In this document: positions 8,029 through 15,636 of the stretch, piece by piece | Layout of the letters: each line of letters begins with the position of its first letter | Numbering within the stretch: position 1 is the stretch's first letter | From: Labrenzia sp. CE80 | GTDB taxonomy: Bacteria > Pseudomonadota > Alphaproteobacteria > Rhizobiales > Stappiaceae | Direction of reading: 5' to 3' | DNA length: 64,000 bases | Assembly (NCBI RefSeq): GCF_009650605.1 | Contig: NZ_WAJT01000001.1 | Coordinates: forward strand, 1,612,001 to 1,676,000 | Position numbers and translations under genes: made by a program | Notes under the pieces: generated by a model | What the model was told of the DNA's origin: nothing | Seen by the model: only the letters and a program-made list of their open reading frames with translations | Databases searched by the model: none

Positions 8029-9008
8029 TCGTTTCCTCATTCAAATCCCGTGAAGCCATTCTTGGGGCTGCAATCCTGGCCCTCGTTCTGGCGATTGCGG
8101 TTCGCTTTCCGGCTTTCGTTGCACCTTCAAATCTTGCAAATGTTTTCAATGACACAGCTCCTTTGATCATTCTCGCCCTCGGTCAAATGGTCGTCATCCT
8201 GACCCGCTGTATCGATCTATCCGTTGCCGCCAATCTCGCCTTGACGGGCATGGTTGTCGCCATGTTGAACACACTCATGCCGAACCTGCCGGTTACGACA
8301 ATCCTGCTGATCGCTGTTGCGCTCGGCGCGTTGATGGGGCTGATCAACGGGCTTCTGGTCTGGAAACTCAAAATCCCCCCGATTGTGGTGACGCTTGGTA
8401 CGATGACGATCTACCGGGGCATGATCTTTCTGATCTCGGACGGTCAATGGATCAATGCCCATGAGATGAGTGACGCTTTCAAGGGATTTCCGCGGGCATC
8501 AGTCCTCGGCCTTCCCATGCTTTCCTGGATCGCCATCTTTGTTGTCGTGTTTTTTGTGATCTTGATCGGACGAACGTCTCTTGGCCGGGCATTTTTCGCT
8601 GTGGGCGGAAACCCGCATGCTGCGGTCTATACCGGCATTAATGTCGGCCAAACGCAATGCGCGGCCTTTGTTCTGTCAGGCGCCTTGGCGGGATTGACCG
8701 GTTATTTGTGGGTCGCTCGATATGCGGTTGCGTATGTCGATATTGCTGGTGGTTTCGAGCTCGAGGTGGTGGCGGCCTGCGTCATTGGCGGAATTTCCAT
8801 TGCAGGTGGCATCGGTTCCGTTGGCGGTGCCGTTCTGGGCGCTCTGTTCCTGGGAATTGTTAAAAACGCATTGCCGGTGATCAATATCTCGCCCTTTTGG
8901 CAGCTGGCAATTTCCGGTTCTGCCATCATCATTGCAGTCGCTTTCAACGCGACATCGAACCGTCCAAAAGGCCGTGTTATTTTGAAAAAAGCGGAGCATG
9001 CACTATGA
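8025..9008 (+). CDS. rhaP: Rhamnose ABC transporter permease RhaP
   Basis: A 327-residue inner-membrane permease of the CUT2 (RbsC-like) family with about ten hydrophobic helices. The conserved segments LTRCIDLSVAAN near residue 65 and AGLTGYLWVARY/GGFELEVVAACVIGG in the C-terminal half are typical. It starts with GTG at 8025, overlapping the rhaT stop by four bases, and its own stop overlaps the rhaQ start, so translation is coupled through the transporter genes. It forms the membrane channel with RhaQ. Confidence 0.9.
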   Translation: MIVSSFKSREAILGAAILALVLAIAVRFPAFVAPSNLANVFNDTAPLIILALGQMVVILTRCIDLSVAANLALTGMVVAMLNTLMPNLPVTTILLIAVALGALMGLINGLLVWKLKIPPIVVTLGTMTIYRGMIFLISDGQWINAHEMSDAFKGFPRASVLGLPMLSWIAIFVVVFFVILIGRTSLGRAFFAVGGNPHAAVYTGINVGQTQCAAFVLSGALAGLTGYLWVARYAVAYVDIAGGFELEVVAACVIGGISIAGGIGSVGGAVLGALFLGIVKNALPVINISPFWQLAISGSAIIIAVAFNATSNRPKGRVILKKAEHAL

Positions 9009-10024
9009 GCCTCGCATCCCCTGACACTCAGCCAGGCGCAGGCCGGCTGTTGCCTGATAGGCTGAAGTCTCCGCTGCAACGTTTTTTGACCAGTTGGGAG
9101 CTGCTCCTTCTCTTCGTTGCAATCGGTGTGTTCATTTTGAACAGTTTCGCATCGCCCTATTTCCTGGATCCCTGGAACCTTTCCGACGCGACTTTCAATT
9201 TTACAGAAAAGGCGATGATCGCCTTTGCCATGGCACTCCTGATCATATCTGGTGAAATCGACCTATCGGTTGCCTCCATCATCGCCTTGGCCTCAACGGC
9301 GATGGGATTTGCTGTTCAGCTGGGCGCCGACACAGGCCTTCTGGTTGTCATCGGCCTATGCGTCGGACTGGCCTGCGGGGCATTCAACGGCTTTCTGGTG
9401 ACCGGCCTCGGATTGCCCTCCATCGTCGTGACCATTGGCACCATGAGCCTGTTCCGAGGCATTGCCTATATCGTTCTCGGCGACAAGGCCTACACTGGCT
9501 ATCCGGCGGACTTCGCCTTTTTTGGTCAAGGTTATGTCTGGTGGGTGATTACCTTCGAATTTGTGCTGTTCGCGCTAATTGCTTTTTTGTTTGCCGTGCT
9601 TCTTCATTTCACCAATTTCGGCCGCTCGGTCTATGTCGTCGGCAATAATCCGGTCGGTGCGCTGTTTTCAGGAATTCGTGTGCCGAGGGTGAAATTCGCG
9701 CTGTTTCTGCTGACCGGTTTGATGTCCGGTGTTGCCGCCATCTGCCTGACTTCACGTCTCGGAGCAACACGGCCGTCAATCGCATTCGGTTGGGAGTTGG
9801 AAGTCGTGACCATGGTTGTGCTTGGTGGCGTCAGCATATTGGGTGGGTCAGGGTCAATCCCGGGCGTTGTCATTGCAGCTTTTGTCATGGGCATGGTGAC
9901 CTTCGGTTTCGGCTTGTTGAATGTTCCAGGCATTGTGATGTCGATTTTCATCGGCCTATTGCTGATTGCCGTGATCGCGCTTCCCCGGATTGCCCTGCAG
10001 TTGCTCGCAAAACGGAAGGCCTAG
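9005..10024 (+). CDS. rhaQ: Rhamnose ABC transporter permease RhaQ
   Basis: A 339-residue CUT2 permease, the second membrane subunit of the rhamnose importer. The start is the ATG at 9005, which overlaps the rhaP stop as ATGA; the longer in-frame reading is only the rhaP 3' end in another frame. Conserved segments SGEIDLSVASI, GLGLPSIVVTIGTMSLFRGIAY and ELEVVTMVVLGGVSILGG match RhaP and RbsC-like permeases. Residues 1-30 form a polar cytoplasmic lead before the first membrane helix. Confidence 0.9.
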   Translation: MSLASPDTQPGAGRLLPDRLKSPLQRFLTSWELLLLFVAIGVFILNSFASPYFLDPWNLSDATFNFTEKAMIAFAMALLIISGEIDLSVASIIALASTAMGFAVQLGADTGLLVVIGLCVGLACGAFNGFLVTGLGLPSIVVTIGTMSLFRGIAYIVLGDKAYTGYPADFAFFGQGYVWWVITFEFVLFALIAFLFAVLLHFTNFGRSVYVVGNNPVGALFSGIRVPRVKFALFLLTGLMSGVAAICLTSRLGATRPSIAFGWELEVVTMVVLGGVSILGGSGSIPGVVIAAFVMGMVTFGFGLLNVPGIVMSIFIGLLLIAVIALPRIALQLLAKRKA

Positions 10025-10028
10025 GACA

Positions 10029-10343
10029 ATGGAGAAATACGCCTTCAAGATGCAACTCAACCCAGGCATGGAGGCTGAATACAAAAAGCGCCATGATGAG
10101 ATCTGGCCAGAGCTGGTGACACTACTTAAACAAGCCGGGGTCAACGACTATTCAATTCATCTGGACCGTGAAACCGGGATGTTGTTTGGCGTCCTTTGGC
10201 GTCAAGACAATCATACAATGGACGATTTGCCATTCGATCCGCTGATGCAGAAGTGGTGGGCTCACATGGCGGACATCATGTCAACAAAGCCCGGAAATGA
10301 ACCGGTCGCCAAGCCGCTCGAAACCGTCTTTCACATGGACTGA
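10029..10343 (+). CDS. rhaU: L-rhamnose mutarotase RhaU
   Basis: A 104-residue protein of the RhaM/RhaU family that interconverts the alpha and beta anomers of L-rhamnose for the isomerase. The family start (EKYAFKMQLNPGMEAEYKKRHDEIWPEL) is clear, with the conserved His of the KRHDEIWPEL segment and the DYSIHL strand. The ATG at 10029 lies four bases after the rhaQ stop and the gene is followed by rhaK after six bases. Confidence 0.93.
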   Translation: MEKYAFKMQLNPGMEAEYKKRHDEIWPELVTLLKQAGVNDYSIHLDRETGMLFGVLWRQDNHTMDDLPFDPLMQKWWAHMADIMSTKPGNEPVAKPLETVFHMD

Positions 10344-10349
10344 TATCTG

Positions 10350-11750
10350 ATGAAACAAGTCCGGCATGTGGCTGTGATTGATATCGGCAAGACCAATGCA
10401 AAGGTCGCCGTCGTCGATTTGAATGACGAGCGGGAAATTGGCGTAATGACCAGGCCAAATCATGTGCGCCCCGGTCCACCTTATCCTCACTATGACATAG
10501 AAGGGCACTGGACATTCATCTGCAATGCCCTTGCAGACCTGCACCGCAGACACAGGATCGATGCGGTGTCAGTTACCACGCATGGTGCGTCTATCGTACT
10601 ACTCGATAGCAACGGCGATCTCGCTGCACCAGTTCTGGATTATGAGTTTAAAGAACCGGACAATCTGACAGATCAGTATGATGCCATCAGGCCGGACTTC
10701 GGCGAAACCGGATCCCCTCGGCTAAAAATGGGTCTCAATGTTGGCGCGCAACTTTTCTGGCAACTCAAGTCAGATGTAAAACTCTCCGACCGCATCGCGA
10801 CCGTCCTGACCTATCCGCAATATTGGGCGTTTCGCTTGAGCGGAATTGTCGCCAACGAGGTCACCTCGCTTGGGTGTCATACGGATCTGTGGTGTCCCAA
10901 AGAACAACGATTTTCCGATTTGGTTCAGGAATTGGGACTGAGTGACAAAATGGCTCCGATCCGCCAGGCGTCTGACTGTTTGGGACCGCTTTTGCCGCAG
11001 ACTGCTGCGCAAACAGGGCTTCCAGTTAACCTGCCGGTGTATTGCGGCATCCACGATTCCAACGCGTCGCTCTATCCGCATCTGTTAAAGCGAGAGCCGC
11101 CATTTTCAATCGTTTCCACTGGAACCTGGGTGATCACATTTGCCGTCGGCGGCTCTACAAAACCGCTGGATGCCAAGCACGACACGTTGATCAATGTGAA
11201 TGCCTGGAGCGACCCTGTTCCCTCCGCCCGCTTTATGGGTGGTAGGGAATATGAGATGATCCTTGAAGGCGCAGACACTGGCTTTGCCGAGGCTGATGTT
11301 GCAAGCGTCCTCGACAATGAGATTATGCTGTTTCCTGCCGTTGACCCGCGCTCAGGCCCGTTTCAAGGCAGGCAGCATCATTGGAGTGTTGACGAGAGCA
11401 GTCTGACCTCCAGCGAAAAATACATAGCTTTGTCGTTCTACCTGGCCCTTACCACCGCAGTTTGCCTTGAGATGACGGGAGCTGATGGTCCCGTGATTGT
11501 CGAAGGCCCTTTCACACGAAACCAGCCCTATCTGGATATGCTTCAAGCCGCGACAGCTCGGAAAACGATATCAGCTGGCGGTTCGGCGACCGGCACCAGC
11601 ATCGGCGCGGCGCTCTTGGCGGCCGGGTCCAAGCAACTGTCGAGGACGAACGACAATGGATCATTCCTAACAGATTGCCCTGACGACCTACTTCGCCGAT
11701 ATGCCACGAGATGGTTCGAAATGACGGATGGAACTGCCCACCCGACGTGA
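10350..11750 (+). CDS. rhaK: Rhamnulokinase-type FGGY sugar kinase RhaK
   Basis: A 466-residue FGGY-family carbohydrate kinase. The N-terminal ATP-fold begins AVIDIGKTNAKVAVVD, followed by YDIEGHW, THGAS and YCGIHDSNAS; the C-terminal domain has VSTGTWVI and the GGSATGTSIGAALLA nucleotide-binding segment. It should phosphorylate rhamnulose (or rhamnose) after uptake. In R. leguminosarum the orthologous RhaK is reported to be needed for transporter function as well; whether that holds here is inference. Last gene of the plus-strand rha operon. Confidence 0.9.
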   Translation: MKQVRHVAVIDIGKTNAKVAVVDLNDEREIGVMTRPNHVRPGPPYPHYDIEGHWTFICNALADLHRRHRIDAVSVTTHGASIVLLDSNGDLAAPVLDYEFKEPDNLTDQYDAIRPDFGETGSPRLKMGLNVGAQLFWQLKSDVKLSDRIATVLTYPQYWAFRLSGIVANEVTSLGCHTDLWCPKEQRFSDLVQELGLSDKMAPIRQASDCLGPLLPQTAAQTGLPVNLPVYCGIHDSNASLYPHLLKREPPFSIVSTGTWVITFAVGGSTKPLDAKHDTLINVNAWSDPVPSARFMGGREYEMILEGADTGFAEADVASVLDNEIMLFPAVDPRSGPFQGRQHHWSVDESSLTSSEKYIALSFYLALTTAVCLEMTGADGPVIVEGPFTRNQPYLDMLQAATARKTISAGGSATGTSIGAALLAAGSKQLSRTNDNGSFLTDCPDDLLRRYATRWFEMTDGTAHPT

Positions 11751-11890
11751 CGCAAAGTACTGCTAGAAACTGACTGCTATTTGTCCGCCGAGGTATCCAG
11801 TTTTCAGGGGAGAAAGTCAGTTCTCAAGCCGTGCAATTCTCGTCGGGATCGGGCTCAGGTTGCTTTTCAGAGCCATCCACCTCAGGCAAA

Positions 11891-12205
11891 ATGTCCGCAA
11901 ACACGAAGGGTATCGGCTGCGCATTGACGTCCGGTCTTGTTCCTTGCCCACTGACATTGTTTGTTGTCGTGGCTGCCCTGTCGCGCGGCGTGCCTGAAGC
12001 CGGACACGTTTTCGCCGGATCGGCGCTGGTTGGCATCGCGCTCAAATTTGGCGTGGTCGTGCTCGCAGCGATGGCTGGAGGACGAACAGTGGTGCACTAC
12101 GTCTCAAGCACATGTGGAGCCTTTAGGCATCTATCCCGGTTGCTTGATGCCGTCGCTGGCGTGCTTATTGTGATCTTCGCCAGTCGAGATCTCCTGCAAT
12201 ACTAA
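11891..12205 (+). pseudogene. C-terminal fragment of a NicO-family nickel/cobalt exporter
   Basis: A 104-residue open frame from the ATG at 11891 (a GTG at 11831 would extend it) carries ALTSGLVPCPLTLFVVVAALSRGVPEAGHVFAG, the second signature region of NicO/RcnA-type transporters, with two or three hydrophobic helices. Intact family members are at least twice as long and have an N-terminal helix bundle with an HxxxxD motif and a His-rich loop; none of this is present upstream. It therefore looks like a 5'-truncated remnant, though a short expressed protein cannot be excluded since a strong terminator follows. It sits tail to tail with the cobalt/nickel exporter gene dmeF. Confidence 0.55.
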
Positions 12206-12248
12206 TCTCCAGGAGAATGTGGCCGATGAAAGAGGTCGCGGCCAAAAC

Positions 12249-12280
12249 GGAGGCGAAGGAAGCTTCGCCTCCCCTTTTTT
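12249..12280 (+). terminator. Rho-independent terminator after the NicO fragment
   Basis: Bases 12249-12258 (ggaggcgaag) pair with 12263-12272 (cttcgcctcc) around gaag, followed by cc and six T residues. A textbook terminator for plus-strand transcription. The remaining stretch 12281-12445 shows no gene or motif I can support. Confidence 0.85.
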
Positions 12281-12445
12281 AGGGGGCACTGCTGGTTCTG
12301 CCGGAACTGCGGCACGTCAACGGCAACGGTAACACTCCAGTTGCGCAGTGAGTATAGCGGGTATTATGCGCCTCGATAAGCTGGTGGCACTTGCTCGTTC
12401 CTAAAGGGTGCGACGTTCCTGGCGTGTGGCGGGAGAAGCTGGTCG

Positions 12446-13438
12446 TTAAGCTGCCTGCTGCAACGCGCCGCAGCGGTGAACCTCCAAACTGACATGTACA
12501 ATGCCAAGCTCGTCAGGGATCAGCGTTTTATAGTGGTTCGGACTGCGTGGGTTGTCGCTGACAATCACAACCTCGGCAGCATACTGGCCCTGTCCGATTG
12601 ACCAGACATGTATATCCGCGATCCGGTCACCGGCATCCGCAAGCAATGCATGGCGCAGTTTCTCGACTTGAGGCTCTGCGGCCTGCCAATCCAACAACAC
12701 TTTGGCTGACATGCGCAAGAGCCCCAAGGACCAGTGTGCGACAAGGACGGCGCCAATGATGCCCATAAGCGGGTCAAGCCAGGCAGCTCCGGCATATTTT
12801 CCAGCAAGCAATGCGATGATGGCGAGCAAGGAAGTCAGCGCGTCGGCAAGAACGTGAAGGTAGGCAGCGCACAGATTGTGATCCTTGTGGAGTTCGGAAG
12901 TCCGCTCTTCCTCTTCGTGGTGATGGTGGTCATGGTCATGGTCATGATGATGCCCATGATCATGACCGTGATGATGGTGAGGGGTCGAAGCAAGGAGCCA
13001 TGCGCTCGCGCCATTTACGGCAAGGCCAAGCATGGCCACCCAAATTGCCTGGTCGAAGCTGATCGCGACCGGATTGAAAAGGCGCTCGACGCTTTCCACC
13101 GCCATGACAACCGCGAAACCACCCAGGAGGATCGCACTTGCGAATGCCGCCAGACTGTTGACCTTGCCGGTTCCAAAGGAGAACCGCCCATCAAACGCAT
13201 GCCGCCGGGCATATACGTAAGCAGCGACGCTGATCCCCAAGGCGGCTGCGTGACTTGCCATATGGAGCCCATCCGCGAGCAGTGCCATTGAGCCGTAGTA
13301 AAGCCCGGCAACAATCTCCACGACCATGAAAACGGCTGTCACCAAGACGATGATGAGCGTTCGACGTTCGCCCGGCCGCGCCTTGTCATGGCCAAAGATA
13401 TGGTCATGCGTCCAGGAAGACATGTCATGTTTATGCAT
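12446..13438 (-). CDS. dmeF: Cation diffusion facilitator DmeF (Co/Ni efflux)
   Basis: A 330-residue inner-membrane CDF transporter with six helices. The N-terminus (MHKHDMSSWTHDHIFG) and the metal site ALLADGLHMASH in helix 2 are characteristic of DmeF, which exports Co2+ and Ni2+ by proton antiport. A very His-rich cytoplasmic loop lies at about residues 154-178, between helices 4 and 5. The C-terminal cytoplasmic domain has DIHVWSIGQGQYAAEVVIVS. RBS ggagag precedes the ATG. The usual partner repressor gene dmeR (RcnR-like) is absent from the 318-base region upstream (13439-13756), where I see no gene, so its control is unclear. Confidence 0.9.
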   Translation of the reverse strand: MHKHDMSSWTHDHIFGHDKARPGERRTLIIVLVTAVFMVVEIVAGLYYGSMALLADGLHMASHAAALGISVAAYVYARRHAFDGRFSFGTGKVNSLAAFASAILLGGFAVVMAVESVERLFNPVAISFDQAIWVAMLGLAVNGASAWLLASTPHHHHGHDHGHHHDHDHDHHHHEEEERTSELHKDHNLCAAYLHVLADALTSLLAIIALLAGKYAGAAWLDPLMGIIGAVLVAHWSLGLLRMSAKVLLDWQAAEPQVEKLRHALLADAGDRIADIHVWSIGQGQYAAEVVIVSDNPRSPNHYKTLIPDELGIVHVSLEVHRCGALQQAA

Positions 13439-13756
13439 TTGAAATCTCTCCTGATATGCTGGAGCAATTCACTGCTTCACAACACTTGCATTGATCTAGA
13501 AGTCATACGGAAGCACCTAGCACAAAGGCTGACAGTCTGTCTGTGCGAGCTTGTCCGAAGCGCTTTCCCTGTGATCAAAAAAATGGCTACTTTCCGCTCG
13601 ACTTGGGAATGCGTTGCGTCCGGTATGAATATCGGCTTTCGGGAACGGTGCTTAACTTGTCGAACGACCGAGAGAGGACGCCTTGCTACCGCGCCGCTTG
13701 CGATGCAACTCAGAATCGCGAAAAAGCGGTGCCCGCGGCAAGTCGGAACGGTGATC

Positions 13757-14764
13757 TCATCGGCAGAACTCTCCGGTTCTGATCTTGCCGCCGTTGGTCA
13801 CGGTCTTGGTTTCGAAAAGATAGCAATCTTCGGCGTCAGACGGACGATAGCGAATATAGTAGTCTTCGCCCTTATAGCTGTAGTCCATGCTGCGACGGCC
13901 ATCTTCTTCCTGGGTAAAGATCAGGTTCTCGACCCCACCCGCTGGGGGGCGGCCAGGCTCTGCTCCTCGCCCCGTGGCTGCGTTGGTAATAGGAGCCGTG
14001 CGCGGAAGGTCGCGAAGGTCTTCGACCTCTCCCATCAGACATTGCACGATATAGGGAGCATCTTCGGAGGTGTGGTAGCGATAGCCAAAGACCTCATCCG
14101 ACTGGCCGTTGCAGACATCCAGCATCCCTTCGACAACTGGCGTGCCGTCCGGATTGTTGTCGCCATAGATCGGGAATCCGTCAAAGGCCCAACCGATGAT
14201 GGCGTCGTCGCCGGCGTTTGCCATCTGTGCGATCATGCAAACAGGTTTGATGTGATAGTGATAGTCGTCGCCGCGACCCGCATGACCTCCACAGGCATCA
14301 AGCTGTTGTGTCTGATAGGTGTCGTGCCGGGTCTGGTGGTGATAGAGATCCTCTTCGGTCATCTCCCCGCCGCCAGTATAGTCGAAGATCGGCACGCCAT
14401 TGACCGCCACGCCAAGTGCTGCGTCACGGGTTTGCGGCGTCTCGCTTAGCACCGGAGCGAGCGGGATCGGGGCATCATACTTCTTGGCGGGAACCGGCAC
14501 TTGTTCGTTGGTACCGACGATGCCGGTCATCAGCTCATGATCGGGATAGGTGTCCGACGAGATGATCGCCTTGCCATCCTTGCAAGTGACCGTCACTTGA
14601 TCGGAAAACCCGGCCTCTGCAACCGAGGCTTTCACTGCATCGCAGCGGGTCTTTACATCAAGGGTGTGATCCTCATGCCCCTGCACCGGTGCGGCAAGGG
14701 CTGTAACAGAACCTAGGAGAAAGGCGAGGACGCCGGTTTTTTCGACGGTAGAGTTCTGCTTCAT
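13757..14764 (-). CDS. Exported YHYH-domain protein
   Basis: A 335-residue protein with an N-terminal signal segment (KTGVLAFLLGSVTALAAPVQG). The start is taken at the ATG at 14764, which directly precedes the signal; the upstream in-frame extension is not signal-like. The YHYH domain occupies most of the protein, with DDYHYHIKPVC near the middle, the preceding GVPIFDYTGGG strand and GWAFDGFPIYG after it. The domain is widespread, often with copper- or lipid-linked genes, but its reaction is unknown. It is followed upstream by a second exported protein in the same direction and by metal efflux dmeF downstream. A second YHYH gene lies at 51817. Confidence 0.75.
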   Translation of the reverse strand: MKQNSTVEKTGVLAFLLGSVTALAAPVQGHEDHTLDVKTRCDAVKASVAEAGFSDQVTVTCKDGKAIISSDTYPDHELMTGIVGTNEQVPVPAKKYDAPIPLAPVLSETPQTRDAALGVAVNGVPIFDYTGGGEMTEEDLYHHQTRHDTYQTQQLDACGGHAGRGDDYHYHIKPVCMIAQMANAGDDAIIGWAFDGFPIYGDNNPDGTPVVEGMLDVCNGQSDEVFGYRYHTSEDAPYIVQCLMGEVEDLRDLPRTAPITNAATGRGAEPGRPPAGGVENLIFTQEEDGRRSMDYSYKGEDYYIRYRPSDAEDCYLFETKTVTNGGKIRTGEFCR

Positions 14765-14838
14765 GGTGCTTTCTTTCAATACCCGTTCGGCGATATTTGT
14801 TCCGTCGAACGAGCAGATCACTTGGCCAGAAATACGGT

Positions 14839-15480
14839 TTATTCCACAACCAGGCGGCAGAGCACCGTGTTGCTTTGCTCAAGATCAGGGCCCCAGATGA
14901 GTTCGGCGTCTGGATCCCAATCGATCCGGTCGTAGCCGCCCTTTGGGCTGACCTCGCGGGCGGAATAGACATCCGCCTTCGGCCAGGCTGAGGCATCAAA
15001 GCCAGGCCGGTCCCAGCCAGTGGGCTCCACCTTCGTCTCAAAACCGCAGGCTCCTTCCCCCGCAACAGGGTTCTTGTCACCTTCGCAAGCCTTGTCCAGT
15101 GGCGCGGTATGGGTCACGAAGCACTGCCAATCGGCGTTGCTGACCGCCACTGTGTCGCCGGCAGCGTTCTTGATCTGAAGGATGATCCCGCCATCTCCCA
15201 TCTGCTGCCGTCTCGTGCCGATGTATTCAAGACCAGTGTCGTTCTGCTTGAAGTCCTTTGCGATGAAGCCGACGACGAAAGGCCGCTCGGCGTCGAATTC
15301 AAAGCTCTCTGCATTGAACGAACGCTCGGTTGTGATGGGAACATGATCTTCGGCGACTTGCGTCCCGTTGATCCGCATCTCAAACCAGTTGTCGGCCCAG
15401 ACATCTGCCGAGAAGGGTTCTGCAGCAAGGGCCGTTGTGGAAAGGGAAAGCAATGTGGCTGCGATGGTCACGAGCTTCAT
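14839..15480 (-). CDS. Exported beta-rich protein of unknown function
   Basis: A 213-residue protein with a clean signal peptide (MKLVTIAATLLSLSTTALAA). The mature part reads like a galactose-binding-type beta sandwich (ADNWFEMRINGTQVAED, FVVGFIAKDF, WDRPGFDASAWPKADVYS), followed by a pattern like those attached to YHYH and PEBP-like proteins. It contains four mature Cys residues, two of which (around CEGDKNPVAGEGACG) could form a disulfide. It is 74 bases upstream of the YHYH gene on the same strand, so the two probably act together in the periplasm. No enzyme motif is seen. Confidence 0.6.
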   Translation of the reverse strand: MKLVTIAATLLSLSTTALAAEPFSADVWADNWFEMRINGTQVAEDHVPITTERSFNAESFEFDAERPFVVGFIAKDFKQNDTGLEYIGTRRQQMGDGGIILQIKNAAGDTVAVSNADWQCFVTHTAPLDKACEGDKNPVAGEGACGFETKVEPTGWDRPGFDASAWPKADVYSAREVSPKGGYDRIDWDPDAELIWGPDLEQSNTVLCRLVVE

Positions 15481-15636
15481 GGCAATGATCCTGATGTCTG
15501 GTTGGCTTCAGGATGTGCCTAACACAGGTTTATGGCCTCCGATTGTCGATAATTGTATCGAAATGTAGGGCAGCGCCGTACCTGCCCTGCGTCATCGGAC
15601 TGGCCCGCATTTCCTTGTGCAAGGCGTTGGCGGGCC

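Noticed and set aside
12898..12977. Short-period repeat (atggtcatggtc type) that looked like a tandem repeat
   Set aside because: It encodes the His/Asp-rich cytoplasmic loop of DmeF and needs no other explanation.
13439..13756. Possible dmeR or MerR-type regulator upstream of dmeF
   Set aside because: No frame shows a helix-turn-helix or family motif, and no good MerR-type spacer dyad was found.
13388..14449. Plus-strand open frame of 353 codons
   Set aside because: Covers the antisense of dmeF's start and the YHYH gene; its composition is that of a reversed coding strand, with no recognisable domain.
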